Assembly: GCA_001714685.2 (NCBI GenBank) | Contig: MDTP02000004.1 | Span: forward strand, 1 to 56,347 | Source: Methanosarcina sp. Ant1 | GTDB lineage: Archaea > Halobacteriota > Methanosarcinia > Methanosarcinales > Methanosarcinaceae | Direction of reading: 5' to 3' | Length of the DNA stretch: 56,347 bases | Part shown: positions 18,113 to 26,602 of the stretch, piece after piece | Layout of the letters: each line of letters starts with the position of its first letter | How positions within the stretch are numbered: position 1 is the first letter of the stretch | Notes under the pieces: model-generated | The model's input: the letters and a program-made list of their open reading frames with translations, nothing else | What the model was told of the DNA's origin: nothing | Databases searched by the model: none | Position numbers and translations under genes: made by a program

Positions 18113-18874
18113 TTAGGTCCGAAATATTATTGCATGATATCTGTATTCATAATACATTGATTGTACGCAAATAATTTCAAAACCATTTTTATTTGCAATT
18201 TTTTTAATTGTTTTGGGATTATGGGAATACCCGAGAATATCTCTTGGACGATTTTTCAAGCTTGCTGATATTGTATTTTTAACCCCACAAACTACTTCGC
18301 ATATAAATTTCCAGCATGTTTTGTCTTGTGAAAACAGCCCTATCTTCCACAATGGGTATAAGCGAGGGTCCAACATGTCAAACAATACTATTTTACCCCC
18401 GTTATTAAGATAGTTTGACGCATTAAAGATAAATTCATCAATTTCTTGATATGTCAAGTACTGAAATACTCCAGCTGCGGTTATTCGATCGAAGGAAGAG
18501 TCCAGTTTGTCCCAGACAGTTTTGTCGTCAGCCAGGATTAAAGTTGTATTTTCACAATTTCTTTCCCTTATTCTTTTGCTTGCTTCATCAAGCATGGACG
18601 GGGAAAAGTCAACTCCTATCGTCTTTTCATATTCTGTCGCGTAGTAAACCAGGAGTTCTCCAGCACCGCACCCAAAGTCAAGAAGTTTTTTACCCCCATC
18701 CAGATGGAATAGTTTTTCCCTTGCTTCCATAGCAAGAAATTCTTCAGCTGAAGATCTATGGCCGCCCCTTTTCTTATCTGCAAAAAACTCTTCCCAGACA
18801 TTTTTTGGTTTCGATATATTTTCATATCCCCCAGACATATTTTCTTGATACCCCCAAGTCTTGCTTTTTTTCAA
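18113..18874 (-). CDS. Class I SAM-dependent methyltransferase
   Basis: The 253-residue protein has a Rossmann-type methyltransferase fold. Motif I is KLLDFGCGAGELLVYYA at about 63-79, followed by an acidic strand IGVDFSPSMLDEASKRI (motif II). A third motif, LILADDKTVWD, and the post-motif DRITAAGVFQYL (about 129-140) complete the pattern. The C-terminal part is rich in aromatic and basic residues and probably sets the substrate. It most resembles small-molecule methyltransferases of the Methyltransf_11/25 type; the substrate is unknown. It is convergent with the AsnB-like pair and may belong to the same accessory locus, but no shared operon supports that. The ATG at 18874 is preceded by GGGAGATATTTG. 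Confidence 0.82.
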   Translation of the reverse strand: MKKSKTWGYQENMSGGYENISKPKNVWEEFFADKKRGGHRSSAEEFLAMEAREKLFHLDGGKKLLDFGCGAGELLVYYATEYEKTIGVDFSPSMLDEASKRIRERNCENTTLILADDKTVWDKLDSSFDRITAAGVFQYLTYQEIDEFIFNASNYLNNGGKIVLFDMLDPRLYPLWKIGLFSQDKTCWKFICEVVCGVKNTISASLKNRPRDILGYSHNPKTIKKIANKNGFEIICVQSMYYEYRYHAIIFRT

Positions 18875-19384
18875 ATATCTCTCCCTTTATAGCGCCCTCA
18901 AAAATGATTAAGTATAAGGATAAATAAGTCTTATCTCTTGACTTAAATATATTCTCATTGCTTCCTCAATGGGTCGTGGGTGTGATTTATTGAAGACCGT
19001 AAGCAGAAGAAGCTCCCTATATTTTCCTCAAATGTGGAGGGTGTACTCGCTTTTCTGGAATTGATCAATAACTCAAGGACACGACCCTCAATGAAAAAAC
19101 AGTATTTTAATAAGTTTCTGTTGTTTAAACGATTATCACCGTTATTTTTTATTTTTAATGTATTTTACCCCTTATTTTTCCCATTCAATCCAAATGCAGC
19201 CTCTTCAAATTAAAGGGATAATTTTCCAATCCGGAAAATATGTAACAATTTTGTTGTACAGTTGTGAAGTTGAATCTGTATTTTGAGAACGAATAATTAT
19301 AGATTTGGCAATCTATTTTACTAAATTCTGGAACTTAAAATTATTGAGTATAATTAAAAAAATTGGAGAAATGGGGGCTCAGAC
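18875..19384. other. Intergenic region
   Basis: No gene is visible in these 510 bp. An 8-bp inverted repeat, GGGTCGTG (about 18969-18976) and CACGACCC (about 19080-19087), encloses about 100 bp. The half nearest 18875 should contain the promoter of the methyltransferase. Confidence 0.4.
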
Positions 19385-19897
19385 TCATTTTTCTTCGTTT
19401 TCAAAGTCCTCGTCTTCCAATCCGAGTTCTTTCCTCAACTGAGCTTCCTTTTTCTCTAATATATCCATAACAGTAGAAACAGGGACAATGAGTCCATTGA
19501 TCATTACGAACTCATTAAAAGGATTATTCTTTTGCACTCTTTCTGTGGAGAATTCCTCATCAAAATACCTCATTTTGAACATATCGCGTATCGTCTTTGC
19601 TTTCTGGGAGGTTGTGCTCTGGCGTGTCCCAAAATAATCACATATATCATTAGCGCTTACGTTGGGCTCAGAACTTTTATCAAAAAGAAAATTGATCTGC
19701 CCAAGCGCATAAACCACTGCAGCCGCCCAGATATCCAGCTTTCCGGAAAGAAAAGGTACCTGCCTTTTTCGGCTCATTTTATCGATCAGCTTTCTGCACA
19801 GGATTTTATAATCCTCATCAAGGTAGCGGTCCGCAAAGCCGTCTGTCATCTCAATGAGAGCGTCTTTCTTCTGCTTTACAAGTTCGCGATTGCTCAT
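19385..19897 (-). CDS. DUF6398-like protein
   Basis: This 170-residue protein of unknown function resembles the DUF6398 family. The marks are LDEDYKILCRKLIDKMSRKR, then PFLSGKLDIWAAAVVYALGQ followed by INFLFDKS, and a helix-turn-helix-like segment (DICDYFGTRQSTTSQKAKTI). In related proteins this part looks like a small DNA- or nucleic-acid-binding fold. The C-terminus is acidic and charged (EKKEAQLRKELGLEDEDFEN). It lies directly downstream (55 bp) of the integrase-like family gene on the same strand, so the two may be co-transcribed. The role is not known to me; the family call is from remembered sequence pattern only. Confidence 0.65.
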   Translation of the reverse strand: MSNRELVKQKKDALIEMTDGFADRYLDEDYKILCRKLIDKMSRKRQVPFLSGKLDIWAAAVVYALGQINFLFDKSSEPNVSANDICDYFGTRQSTTSQKAKTIRDMFKMRYFDEEFSTERVQKNNPFNEFVMINGLIVPVSTVMDILEKKEAQLRKELGLEDEDFENEEK

Positions 19898-19952
19898 AGT
19901 ATGTCCTCTAAGTATCTACTTATATAATTTCTACTTTTCAACCAAATATAAA

Positions 19953-20639
19953 TTAAGGGTACATGTTCCCACTTTCCAGAATCCTCCACATATCCCCTGT
20001 TTTCGCAAGCAGGAGACAAATAGTCCAGCCGGTCTTGCACATGGAACTAATTTTTTCAGGAACGGACACAGGCCCAATGTTTCTCCCGTCCTGAAAACTC
20101 TCAAACCAGAGTTGTCCGGGCTTAATCTCGGTGATAATGAAGAAATCATCCAGAGTTTCAGAATGATCTTCAACAGGGTGAGTCAGAGCGTAAAGGCACA
20201 ACAAATCAGAAACTTCCTCAGCCACTGGCATTTCAACCTTTAGCCTCTTCACAAGCAGATTTATTACTTCATAATTCTCATCGCCCATGTAGTCCTTCTC
20301 ATGCATCCACTTCACCAGTTTGTGCATTACTCTGCCCAGAGTTTCCAGAGAGGCCTTGCTGGCCAATACATTCCTGATCACGAAATAACCAAGAAAATCC
20401 TTAATTTCCAAAGCCCTAATGTATTCAGGGTCGAAGACTTCACAGTATTTCTTACCTTCTCCCTCATTAAACTCATTCAGACGAATCTTATCTTTATCAC
20501 TCAAATATTTGTGAGCCCAGCCGTTGAGATATTTTTCAAAATAATAAATCGCCTCTTCATACCCTGAATACGTTTTCGGGCTCATGCGGGCTTTCTGTTC
20601 GGCCAGAAATTCCTCAAAAACATCCTTTATGGTTTTCAT
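19953..20639 (-). CDS. Uncharacterised protein with integrase-like N-terminal helical domain
   Basis: I do not recognise a named family. The first ~40 residues (TIKDVFEEFLAEQKARMSPK then TYSGYEEAIYYFEKYL) look like the SAM-like core-binding domain of tyrosine recombinases. The catalytic Arg/His/Tyr domain is absent, so it is not a recombinase. A middle helical part (VLASKASLETLGRVMHKLVK, WMHEKDYM) is shared with the pseudogene next to it. The last ~55 residues (LWFESFQDGRNIGPVSVPEK) form a separate, probably beta-rich domain ending WRILESGNMYP. It is the only complete member of a family of three neighbouring sequences (pseudogene 20871-21855 and gene 21971-22381). Length is 228 residues; the start is ATG 20639. 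Confidence 0.7.
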   Translation of the reverse strand: MKTIKDVFEEFLAEQKARMSPKTYSGYEEAIYYFEKYLNGWAHKYLSDKDKIRLNEFNEGEGKKYCEVFDPEYIRALEIKDFLGYFVIRNVLASKASLETLGRVMHKLVKWMHEKDYMGDENYEVINLLVKRLKVEMPVAEEVSDLLCLYALTHPVEDHSETLDDFFIITEIKPGQLWFESFQDGRNIGPVSVPEKISSMCKTGWTICLLLAKTGDMWRILESGNMYP

Positions 20640-20870
20640 ATAATTCTACTTCGAATTTCTCCGTACTGCTTTTTCAAGTTATTGGTAGTCTCAACGACAT
20701 TTTAAGCAGTTGGCTGAATTGTGGGAAGTTTATAATGAGAGCAACGTTATAGACCTACTGATTGATTGTGGTCGAGGTTCCAGAATGCCGTATTTAACCG
20801 TTCTTTGAGAGTATCTACAGGCATTTGACTGGGAAAAAGAAAAAATAAGAATAGAGAATGGGTCAGAAAA

Positions 20871-21855
20871 TCAGTATTCAGTTACAGGGTACACAACCTT
20901 ACTATCAATTATCCTCCACTTATCTCCTATCTTCCCTATTCGGAGCACGAGTCCAGCCGACCCTGCACAGGGAACTGATCTCTTCGGAAACTAACACAGG
21001 CCCTGTAAGCTCTCCTGTACTATCGAAGTCTTCAAGCCATAATTCTCCGGACTCTATTTTTTAGATGGTGAAGCGGCTGTTCAGCTCTTTAGCATATTTT
21101 TCATGGGGAGATTTCACGGCATACTCCGATATCAGGCCACTGGCTTCCACCGCAGCAGGGAGATCAGCCTTGAGTTCCTTTACCCGCTTGTCTATTGTCT
21201 CATAATCATCGTCAGCCATATACCCTTTATCATGCAGCCACTTCACCAGTTTGTGCATAACCCTGCCCACTACTTTCAGGAAGTTTTTACTGGTTTCAAC
21301 CTTCAAGACCACAAAAGTGCTGAGAAAATCCTCCATTTCCCTGAGCCCAAGCTGCCTTTTTACCCTTTTTCCTGATACTCCCTACAACCTCAGCAAGTTC
21401 ACTATAATGCTCGGGATCAAGGTATTTTTTTTTTCAGAGGCCCAGGGCAGGAATTTATGGAAAAATTGCCTTGAAGTTTCAACGAAAGTTGCACTCTCTC
21501 CAACATCATTAATCAGATAATCTTCGAGGAGATATTCAATGTCTGAAGGTGCAATGTACGCAAGGTCACAAATCTGGCAGTACTCTTTGTGCTCGTTCTT
21601 CTGCTTCTATTTATAGAGCTCCTGATCCTCTTCATACAGATCGTCGGAAGAACAAACGTCCAGATATTCCTCGAAAAGTGAGATTAAATTTTCATAGTCG
21701 TTATAAGTCCTGGGACTCAGGTCTTTTTTCTGCTCGTTTAAAAATTCCAGGAAAGCTTCGTTTATCGTCTTCGTGGCAGTTTTATAGGAGAATCGTTCTG
21801 TCGGTTTTTCGGATTTTGCCTGGTTTTTGGGAATCTCCGGTTCACCGACCTCCAT
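20871..21855 (-). pseudogene. Broken member of the integrase-like family
   Basis: Family-like sequence runs through three frames. The N-terminus (21855 to 21607; AFLEFLNEQKKDLSPRTYND) ends in an in-frame TAG at 21607-21609. The same frame continues beyond it (NEHKEYCQICDLAYIAPSDI). A frameshift lies in an A/T homopolymer around 21426-21434. A frame resembling the intact gene follows (VVGRVMHKLVKWLHDKGYM, 21336-21061) and ends in TAA at 21061. Sequence past the stop still matches (ESGELWLEDF, GPVLVSEEISSLCRVGWT). After another shift near 20950 it ends GDKWRIIDSKVVYP before the stop at 20871. At least two stops and two frameshifts make it non-functional. Confidence 0.75.
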
Positions 21856-21970
21856 CAGAAGAAAAAAAAACCTAAAGGTTTTGGAAAAGAAACGAAAAAA
21901 CAGAAAATGAAGGACAGAAAGGAACTGCCTGAAAACTAGATTCTCCAGTTTTCATTCCGGCAAAATCTCC

Positions 21971-22381
21971 TCAATGTCTTTTCTGATACTTTGCAAGGAC
22001 TTTACTGTTTGCCTCAAAAGCTTTCTCCTCAATGTAACCCTTTTCCCGAGCCCATTCGAAAAAGTTCTGGAGAACCTTTGCAGCTGTCCCGATGAATTTT
22101 TTACCTCCTCCTTCTTCAACCACGTAGTCCTCGAGGAAGTCCTTAATTCCTGATGGGATAAGGTGCTCGGGGCCAAAAATATCACCGTAATTTTTATTGT
22201 CGTGTTCGTGTTGGCCGGCGTAAAGATCTCTATCCTCTTCAGACAGACAATCTTCGGCACTGAATTCCAGGAATTCTTCGTAAAGAAGGATAACGTCTTC
22301 ACAATCCAGGAAGGTGTCAGATTTCAAACTAGCTTCCTGTTCATTCAAAAATTTCCGAAAAGCATCATTTATAGTGATCAT
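21971..22381 (-). CDS. Short member of the integrase-like family, C-terminally truncated
   Basis: The 136-residue protein starts MITINDAFRKFLNEQEASLK, matching the N-terminus of the 228-residue neighbour. It continues through the helical middle (AAKVLQNFFEWAREKGYIEE). It then ends LAKYQKRH without the C-terminal beta-rich domain. The frame next to the stop would read on as KDIEEILPE, which fits the family better (compare KADLPAAVE in the pseudogene). A one-base frameshift near 21985 therefore probably trimmed the end. Whether the short protein is still made is uncertain. It is the third family copy in 2.4 kb, all on the minus strand, which points to tandem duplication followed by decay. Confidence 0.5.
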   Translation of the reverse strand: MITINDAFRKFLNEQEASLKSDTFLDCEDVILLYEEFLEFSAEDCLSEEDRDLYAGQHEHDNKNYGDIFGPEHLIPSGIKDFLEDYVVEEGGGKKFIGTAAKVLQNFFEWAREKGYIEEKAFEANSKVLAKYQKRH

Positions 22382-22576
22382 ATTTATCTCTGCAGCAGTA
22401 CTTGTGAAATATTATTGTACCATTTTTGCTTCAAAAGATTTTATATTTTTCTGAGAGATATTGTGTACTAATCTACTGCTACTTTTTGACTGCCAGCGCT
22501 TCTAAACGGCATTAAAGAAACATCTAAATCGCAACTAAAAGGTAAATCAAAAAAGGAAAACTCCCGAAAAATGAGA

Positions 22577-22600
22577 AAAAAGGGATTTAAGATCTCTTTT
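22577..22600 (-). terminator. Possible argS terminator
   Basis: Read on the minus strand, AAAAGAGAT-CTTAA-ATCCCTTTT forms an imperfect hairpin (one mismatch) followed by a T-rich run TTCTCATTTTT. It is 40 bp after the argS stop codon. Confidence 0.4.
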
Positions 22601-22639
22601 ATTTCTCTGTTTTATTTCTCTGTTATCTTTTTTCCAATC

Positions 22640-24349
22640 TCACATAGATTCAGGAGCTTCGATTCCCAGAGTATCAAGAGAATTTGCAAGCACAATCCTT
22701 GCACATTCCACAAGGGCTAGTCTTGCAGCCCTTACCTCTTCATCCTCAGAAGCAATAACAGGGACAAAACGATAGAACTGGTTAAAGGCATCTGCGAGTT
22801 CGCGGGCATAGATTGCAAGCACATGAGGCTTGAGTTCGCGGGCGGCAAGGTCGATTATGCTGTCAAACATTGCCATTTTCTTGACTAGATCGATTTCGCT
22901 GTCTTCGATAAGGAGGGAAGAGTCGATTTTTCCGGAGGAGTTCCAGGTTACCTCCTCTTTTGCTTTTTCGAGGATACTGCAGGCGCGGGCGTGGGAGTAC
23001 TGGATGTAGGGAGCTCCCTGTTTCTCAAAGTCCAGAGCTTCTTTCCAGTTGAAAACGGTTGATTTTTCGGGAGAGACCCTGACTATATCGTATCTCACTG
23101 CACCCATTCCGACCATTTCTGCAATCTGCTTCTTGAACTCGTAGGCGGTTTCCGGACGACGGGTTTCGACCTGTTCGAGGGCAGCTTCAGTGACTCGGTC
23201 AAAGAGATCATCTGCACTTATGAACTGACCGCGGCGGGTGCTCATCGAACCTTCAGGGAGGGAGACAAACTCGAAGATCACGACCTCAGGTTCCTTGATT
23301 CCGATTGCATTTAGTGTAGCCCTGAGCTGGCCGGAAATCAGTTTGTGGTCTGCTCCGAATACATCAATTATACGGTCTGCCTGTCCGGCTTTCCATTCGT
23401 GATAGGCAAGGTCTCTTGTAGTATAGAGCGAAGTTCCGTTTGAGCGCTGTATAACAAGAGTTTTCTCAAACCCATAGTCTGAAAGGTCTACTACAATGGC
23501 TCCTTTGTCCGTTTTTGTCCTGCCGGTAGCCTTGATCCGCTCGACAATATCATGCACTGCCCCGGATTTAAGGAAGCGAGATTCATTGACAAACTTGTCG
23601 TGGACAACGTTTAAGCGAAGAAGGGTTTCTTTGATCCCGGCAATAGCCATGAAAACTGCCTTATCAAAGCGTTCGATAGTCCTGATGTCCCCGACTTCCA
23701 CATTTTCCATTAGGGCATCGATTTCCTTTACGTACTCCGGGTTTTTGTCCAGCTCGCTATTTGCCTTGATATACACGTCAGCAATAGCAGCATCAGATTT
23801 TCTGGAAAGATCAAGCTCAAAGCGTTCACATGCCCAAGAGACTACTGCAATCTGGCGACCCATATCATTGACATAGTACTGTACCTCCACGTCATGCCCC
23901 GCGCGCTTGAGAATGCGAGCTAGCGTATCTCCTAGAATCGAATTGCGGATGTGCCCCACATGCAGGGGGCCGTTCGGGTTTGCTGAGGTGTGCTCAAGGA
24001 GAATTCTATCCTTTGGGGCTCCGCAACCAAATTTTTCCTTTTCTTCCAGGACTGCAGCTACGGTCCTGTTCAGGTAGTGTCTTCCTGCACGGAAATTAAT
24101 GTAAGGGCCTGAGGCATTTACTTCCCCTACATACGAACCATCCGGGATTTCGATTGCAGAAACAATACGGGATGCAATCTCTTTCGGGTTTTTTTTGTAA
24201 AGGCTTGCCAGCCTGAAGGCAGCCCTGCTCGTAAGGTCGGCGTGAGAAGAGGTTTCGAAATAAAGTTCGGAATCCTCAATCTCAAACCCTACTTTTCGGA
24301 TAGCGTCTTTTAAGATTGATATAGCCTGAGCTTTGAGTTCCAGGAACAA
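22640..24349 (-). CDS. argS: Arginyl-tRNA synthetase
   Basis: This class I synthetase charges tRNA-Arg with arginine. The 569-residue protein has an N-terminal Add-1-like domain and the HIGH motif as HVGH at 130-133, within EHTSANPNGPLHVGHIRNS. The KMSKS-equivalent is MSTRRGQF, as is common in ArgS, and there is a C-terminal DALR helical domain (HYLxEKAK-type tail ending LGIEAPESM). The start codon is TTG at 24349. AGGTGA lies 6-7 nt upstream of it, and the family N-terminus (FLELKAQAISIL) begins here. It sits downstream of aRF1 on the same strand, but a GC-rich hairpin between them suggests separate transcripts. Confidence 0.96.
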   Translation of the reverse strand: MFLELKAQAISILKDAIRKVGFEIEDSELYFETSSHADLTSRAAFRLASLYKKNPKEIASRIVSAIEIPDGSYVGEVNASGPYINFRAGRHYLNRTVAAVLEEKEKFGCGAPKDRILLEHTSANPNGPLHVGHIRNSILGDTLARILKRAGHDVEVQYYVNDMGRQIAVVSWACERFELDLSRKSDAAIADVYIKANSELDKNPEYVKEIDALMENVEVGDIRTIERFDKAVFMAIAGIKETLLRLNVVHDKFVNESRFLKSGAVHDIVERIKATGRTKTDKGAIVVDLSDYGFEKTLVIQRSNGTSLYTTRDLAYHEWKAGQADRIIDVFGADHKLISGQLRATLNAIGIKEPEVVIFEFVSLPEGSMSTRRGQFISADDLFDRVTEAALEQVETRRPETAYEFKKQIAEMVGMGAVRYDIVRVSPEKSTVFNWKEALDFEKQGAPYIQYSHARACSILEKAKEEVTWNSSGKIDSSLLIEDSEIDLVKKMAMFDSIIDLAARELKPHVLAIYARELADAFNQFYRFVPVIASEDEEVRAARLALVECARIVLANSLDTLGIEAPESM

Positions 24350-24465
24350 GATAAATCACCTGTAAAAACTATGAAAATAATGTGATAACATAAATTTACT
24401 AAATTCTGATCCACTGATCTAAGGGCAGTTTAATTAAAAAAGTATTGGATAAAAAGGTACTGTAT

Positions 24466-24482
24466 AGGGGGTCCGCCCCCCT
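24466..24482 (-). terminator. aRF1 terminator hairpin
   Basis: On the minus strand AGGGGG-GCGGA-CCCCCT is a GC-rich stem-loop starting 9 bp after the aRF1 stop. It is followed within about 12 nt by CTTTTT and further T-runs. Confidence 0.6.
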
Positions 24483-24490
24483 GAAAGAAA

Positions 24491-25738
24491 TTAGATTCCA
24501 GTATTGTACCTCAGGATTGCAGCAATGCCTCCGAAGGCATTCATTAGCTGGGAACCCTCATCAAAGTCCGTAGACACGAAAATAACCTTTGCACTGCTCT
24601 TGTCAGCAAGCGCTGAGAATTCGTCAACGATATCGGTAACATCCGTGACTTCAAGGGAAGAACCGCACTTCGGACAGTTCCCGGCTGTAGGAGCAGCCTC
24701 CCCCGGCTTCCAGCGCCGCGTCCATTTATCCTCGTATCCGCAAACACTGCATTTTGTGGTCACCCTTTCAGCCCGCAGGTCTTCGGAGAGCAAAAGCGTT
24801 TCCACAGAATTGATTTCAAGGTTTGCCCGGACCTGAGTTTCTCCATAAGCTACTTTGCCTGAATCGGAAATCAATTCTTTGAAGAAGGCCTTGACAGCAT
24901 TCTTCTGCCCCATAAGCTCAAGATCCTGTAGCTTTTCCCCTGCAGCATTCAACAGCTCGGAAAGCCCGGATTCGTCTGTATAGGATATATCAAAGAGTCC
25001 AAGAATTTTCTTCTGGAGCTCGTGGTGCAGAAACTCCCCCCCGTTGAACTCTTCTTTTGTCGGGGAAGGTCCACCTATAAGGATGCCTTTCATATCTTTA
25101 TGGTCAACGGTAAGGAAGATTTCACTTGCGGCATCTCCGATTCTCTTATAAAAATCATGGATAGCAATGAGTCTGAGCTGCTGGAAACGGTGGGCACTCT
25201 GCCCTCCTTTCCTCTGCTTCCCCGGAACTGTAGAAGTAAGATGGCGGAAGGCCTGTATCCGCTTGCCAACCAGCAACCCTACAGTAGCCTCCCTGCGATC
25301 CAGAACCAGAAGCCCAAAGGTATTCTTGTCCTTGAGCATATCTTCGAGAGGCTCGAGGTGAAAGGTGGAATTGCAGTGATATTTGTAAACTGTAATGGGT
25401 TCCGGAGGAATAATCACCTCACTTTCCATGCTTGTCTTGTTGGCCCCGATGTCCACTGCCCCTGTAAAGTACACTATCCCGTTTTCGGGTACTTTGTCCA
25501 GGTATCTCAGCCTTGACAAAAGGGACTCGACGGCTCCCTGTACATTCGTCCTGGTAAGCTTGGACTTGATGTTTGCAGCCTGTCCATGCTCTTCTTTTAA
25601 CTGGTTTGTAACATCGAAAATCTGCTTGTCAGGAGGGATATAAATGGTGATCAGCTCAGTGCTTCTTCCCTTCTTATCCCTGAGGCTTTCAAGCTTCTTT
25701 TTAAATTCGTATTTTTCATGTGCGGATTGTTCAGCCAT
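24491..25738 (-). CDS. prf1: Peptide chain release factor aRF1
   Basis: aRF1 recognises all three stop codons and triggers peptide release on the ribosome. The 415-residue protein shows the stop-codon-reading NIKS motif at 56-59 and YxCxxxF at 120-126 (YHCNSTF). The universal GGQ motif is at 178-180 (KGGQSAHRFQQLR). A C-terminal zinc-ribbon-like insert has four cysteines: CSVCGYEDKW and later CPKCGSS. The length is normal for archaeal aRF1. The start is ATG 25738. The mono-cistronic context with an 864-bp upstream gap fits a housekeeping gene with its own promoter. Confidence 0.96.
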   Translation of the reverse strand: MAEQSAHEKYEFKKKLESLRDKKGRSTELITIYIPPDKQIFDVTNQLKEEHGQAANIKSKLTRTNVQGAVESLLSRLRYLDKVPENGIVYFTGAVDIGANKTSMESEVIIPPEPITVYKYHCNSTFHLEPLEDMLKDKNTFGLLVLDRREATVGLLVGKRIQAFRHLTSTVPGKQRKGGQSAHRFQQLRLIAIHDFYKRIGDAASEIFLTVDHKDMKGILIGGPSPTKEEFNGGEFLHHELQKKILGLFDISYTDESGLSELLNAAGEKLQDLELMGQKNAVKAFFKELISDSGKVAYGETQVRANLEINSVETLLLSEDLRAERVTTKCSVCGYEDKWTRRWKPGEAAPTAGNCPKCGSSLEVTDVTDIVDEFSALADKSSAKVIFVSTDFDEGSQLMNAFGGIAAILRYNTGI

Positions 25739-26143
25739 TTCAAAAATTCCCCAATAAGAAAGTAGTAAATATTCTTGGTATTTCAGATAAATTTGATATT
25801 GAATCTGTTCTTGAATTTGATACAGGCAAGTTAAATTGAAGCTGACAAATTAGCCGAATTAATTCGAATTATCGAATCCGTCTGGAATTATCATTTAACT
25901 AGAGTATTGATCTTTCTTGAAAGTATCAATCTGAGAGTTATTTGAGATTTTAATTTGAGATATTATTTTAATTTGAGACATTATTTGAGATTATCAACAT
26001 TATGTCATATTAACTTAATTTATCAAGTTTATGCTACGTTTAGCTTTTCGGTTAACATTACAAGAGTAAACTGAGAATTTGATAAGGACAAATCACACAG
26101 CAAGTTCCTGTCTCAACCGAAATTTGAATATAAAAATCGCTCC

Positions 26144-26252
26144 GAACACGAAGAATATAAGAGTAAGAATACGCCCGCCAGAGACGCCGGCACCCCGAAT
26201 TCCGGTAGAAAACCAGCTCTTATGCTGCGCAAAATTGCCCTGTTTCGTGTTC
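26144..26252. ncRNA. Candidate structured RNA of unknown class and strand
   Basis: In an AT-rich gap this ~109-bp GC-richer island is closed by a perfect 9-bp inverted repeat, GAACACGAA (26144-26152) and TTCGTGTTC (26244-26252). Nested inside is a perfect 7-bp repeat, ATAAGAG (26157-26163) and CTCTTAT (26217-26223). It encloses a small hairpin, CCG-AATTC-CGG. A further hairpin, GCAA-AA-TTGC, lies between the 3' arms (about 26230-26239), giving a plausible three-way junction. A TATA-like box (AATATAAAAAT) lies at about 26127-26137, which is rather close for plus-strand transcription. I do not recognise an RNA family; it could also be a chance or relic palindrome. Confidence 0.35.
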
Positions 26253-26460
26253 TGTTGATCGCACTAGATGTGAGACATAATTTTACTCGGACTGTGTCTA
26301 ATTAGTTTAAAATCGGATTAATCCTTGCTGGGATCATATCCTAATTGAAACTTGAGTTTATATTTGTTTCTATCCCTTAACTTAGTTTATATATTCGTAC
26401 ATATATAATAATATTTCCGTACATTGATTTCTGCTTCAGAGAACTATTAATTCTCTAAAA

Positions 26461-26548
26461 AACAGGAAAGAAGGAAAAAGGAAAGAAAAAAAGGAAAGAA
26501 AAAAAGGAAAGAAAGGAAGGAAAGAAAGAAAGGAAGGAAGGAAAGAAA
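26461..26548. repeat. Purine-only tract (GGAAAGAAA repeats)
   Basis: About 90 bp consist only of A and G on the plus strand, built from loosely repeated AGGAAAGAAA/GGAAGGAA units. It lies just beyond the end of the taw1 gene. Apparent reading frames here are low-complexity artefacts. Confidence 0.85.
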
Positions 26549-26602
26549 GCTAAATCAAGAGTGAAAACTCGCCTATATAGATCTATTCGGACAATTTGGA
26601 GC

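Larger units (their letters stand above)
25739..26602. other. 864-bp intergenic region between taw1 and aRF1
   Basis: There is no protein gene. Two items stand out and are listed separately: a GC-rich inverted-repeat structure at 26144-26252 and a purine-only tract at about 26461-26548. The aRF1 promoter must lie in the part next to 25739, which is AT-rich with several TTAA/TTTGAGA direct repeats around 25940-25995. Confidence 0.5.

Noticed and set aside
19953-20639. Integrase-like protein considered as an active tyrosine recombinase
   Set aside because: Only the N-terminal helical part resembles one; no R..HxxR..Y catalytic domain is present, and no attachment-site repeats were found.
26144-26252. 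Structured element considered as a riboswitch for aRF1
   Set aside because: It is more than 400 bp upstream of the aRF1 start and has no recognised ligand-binding core.
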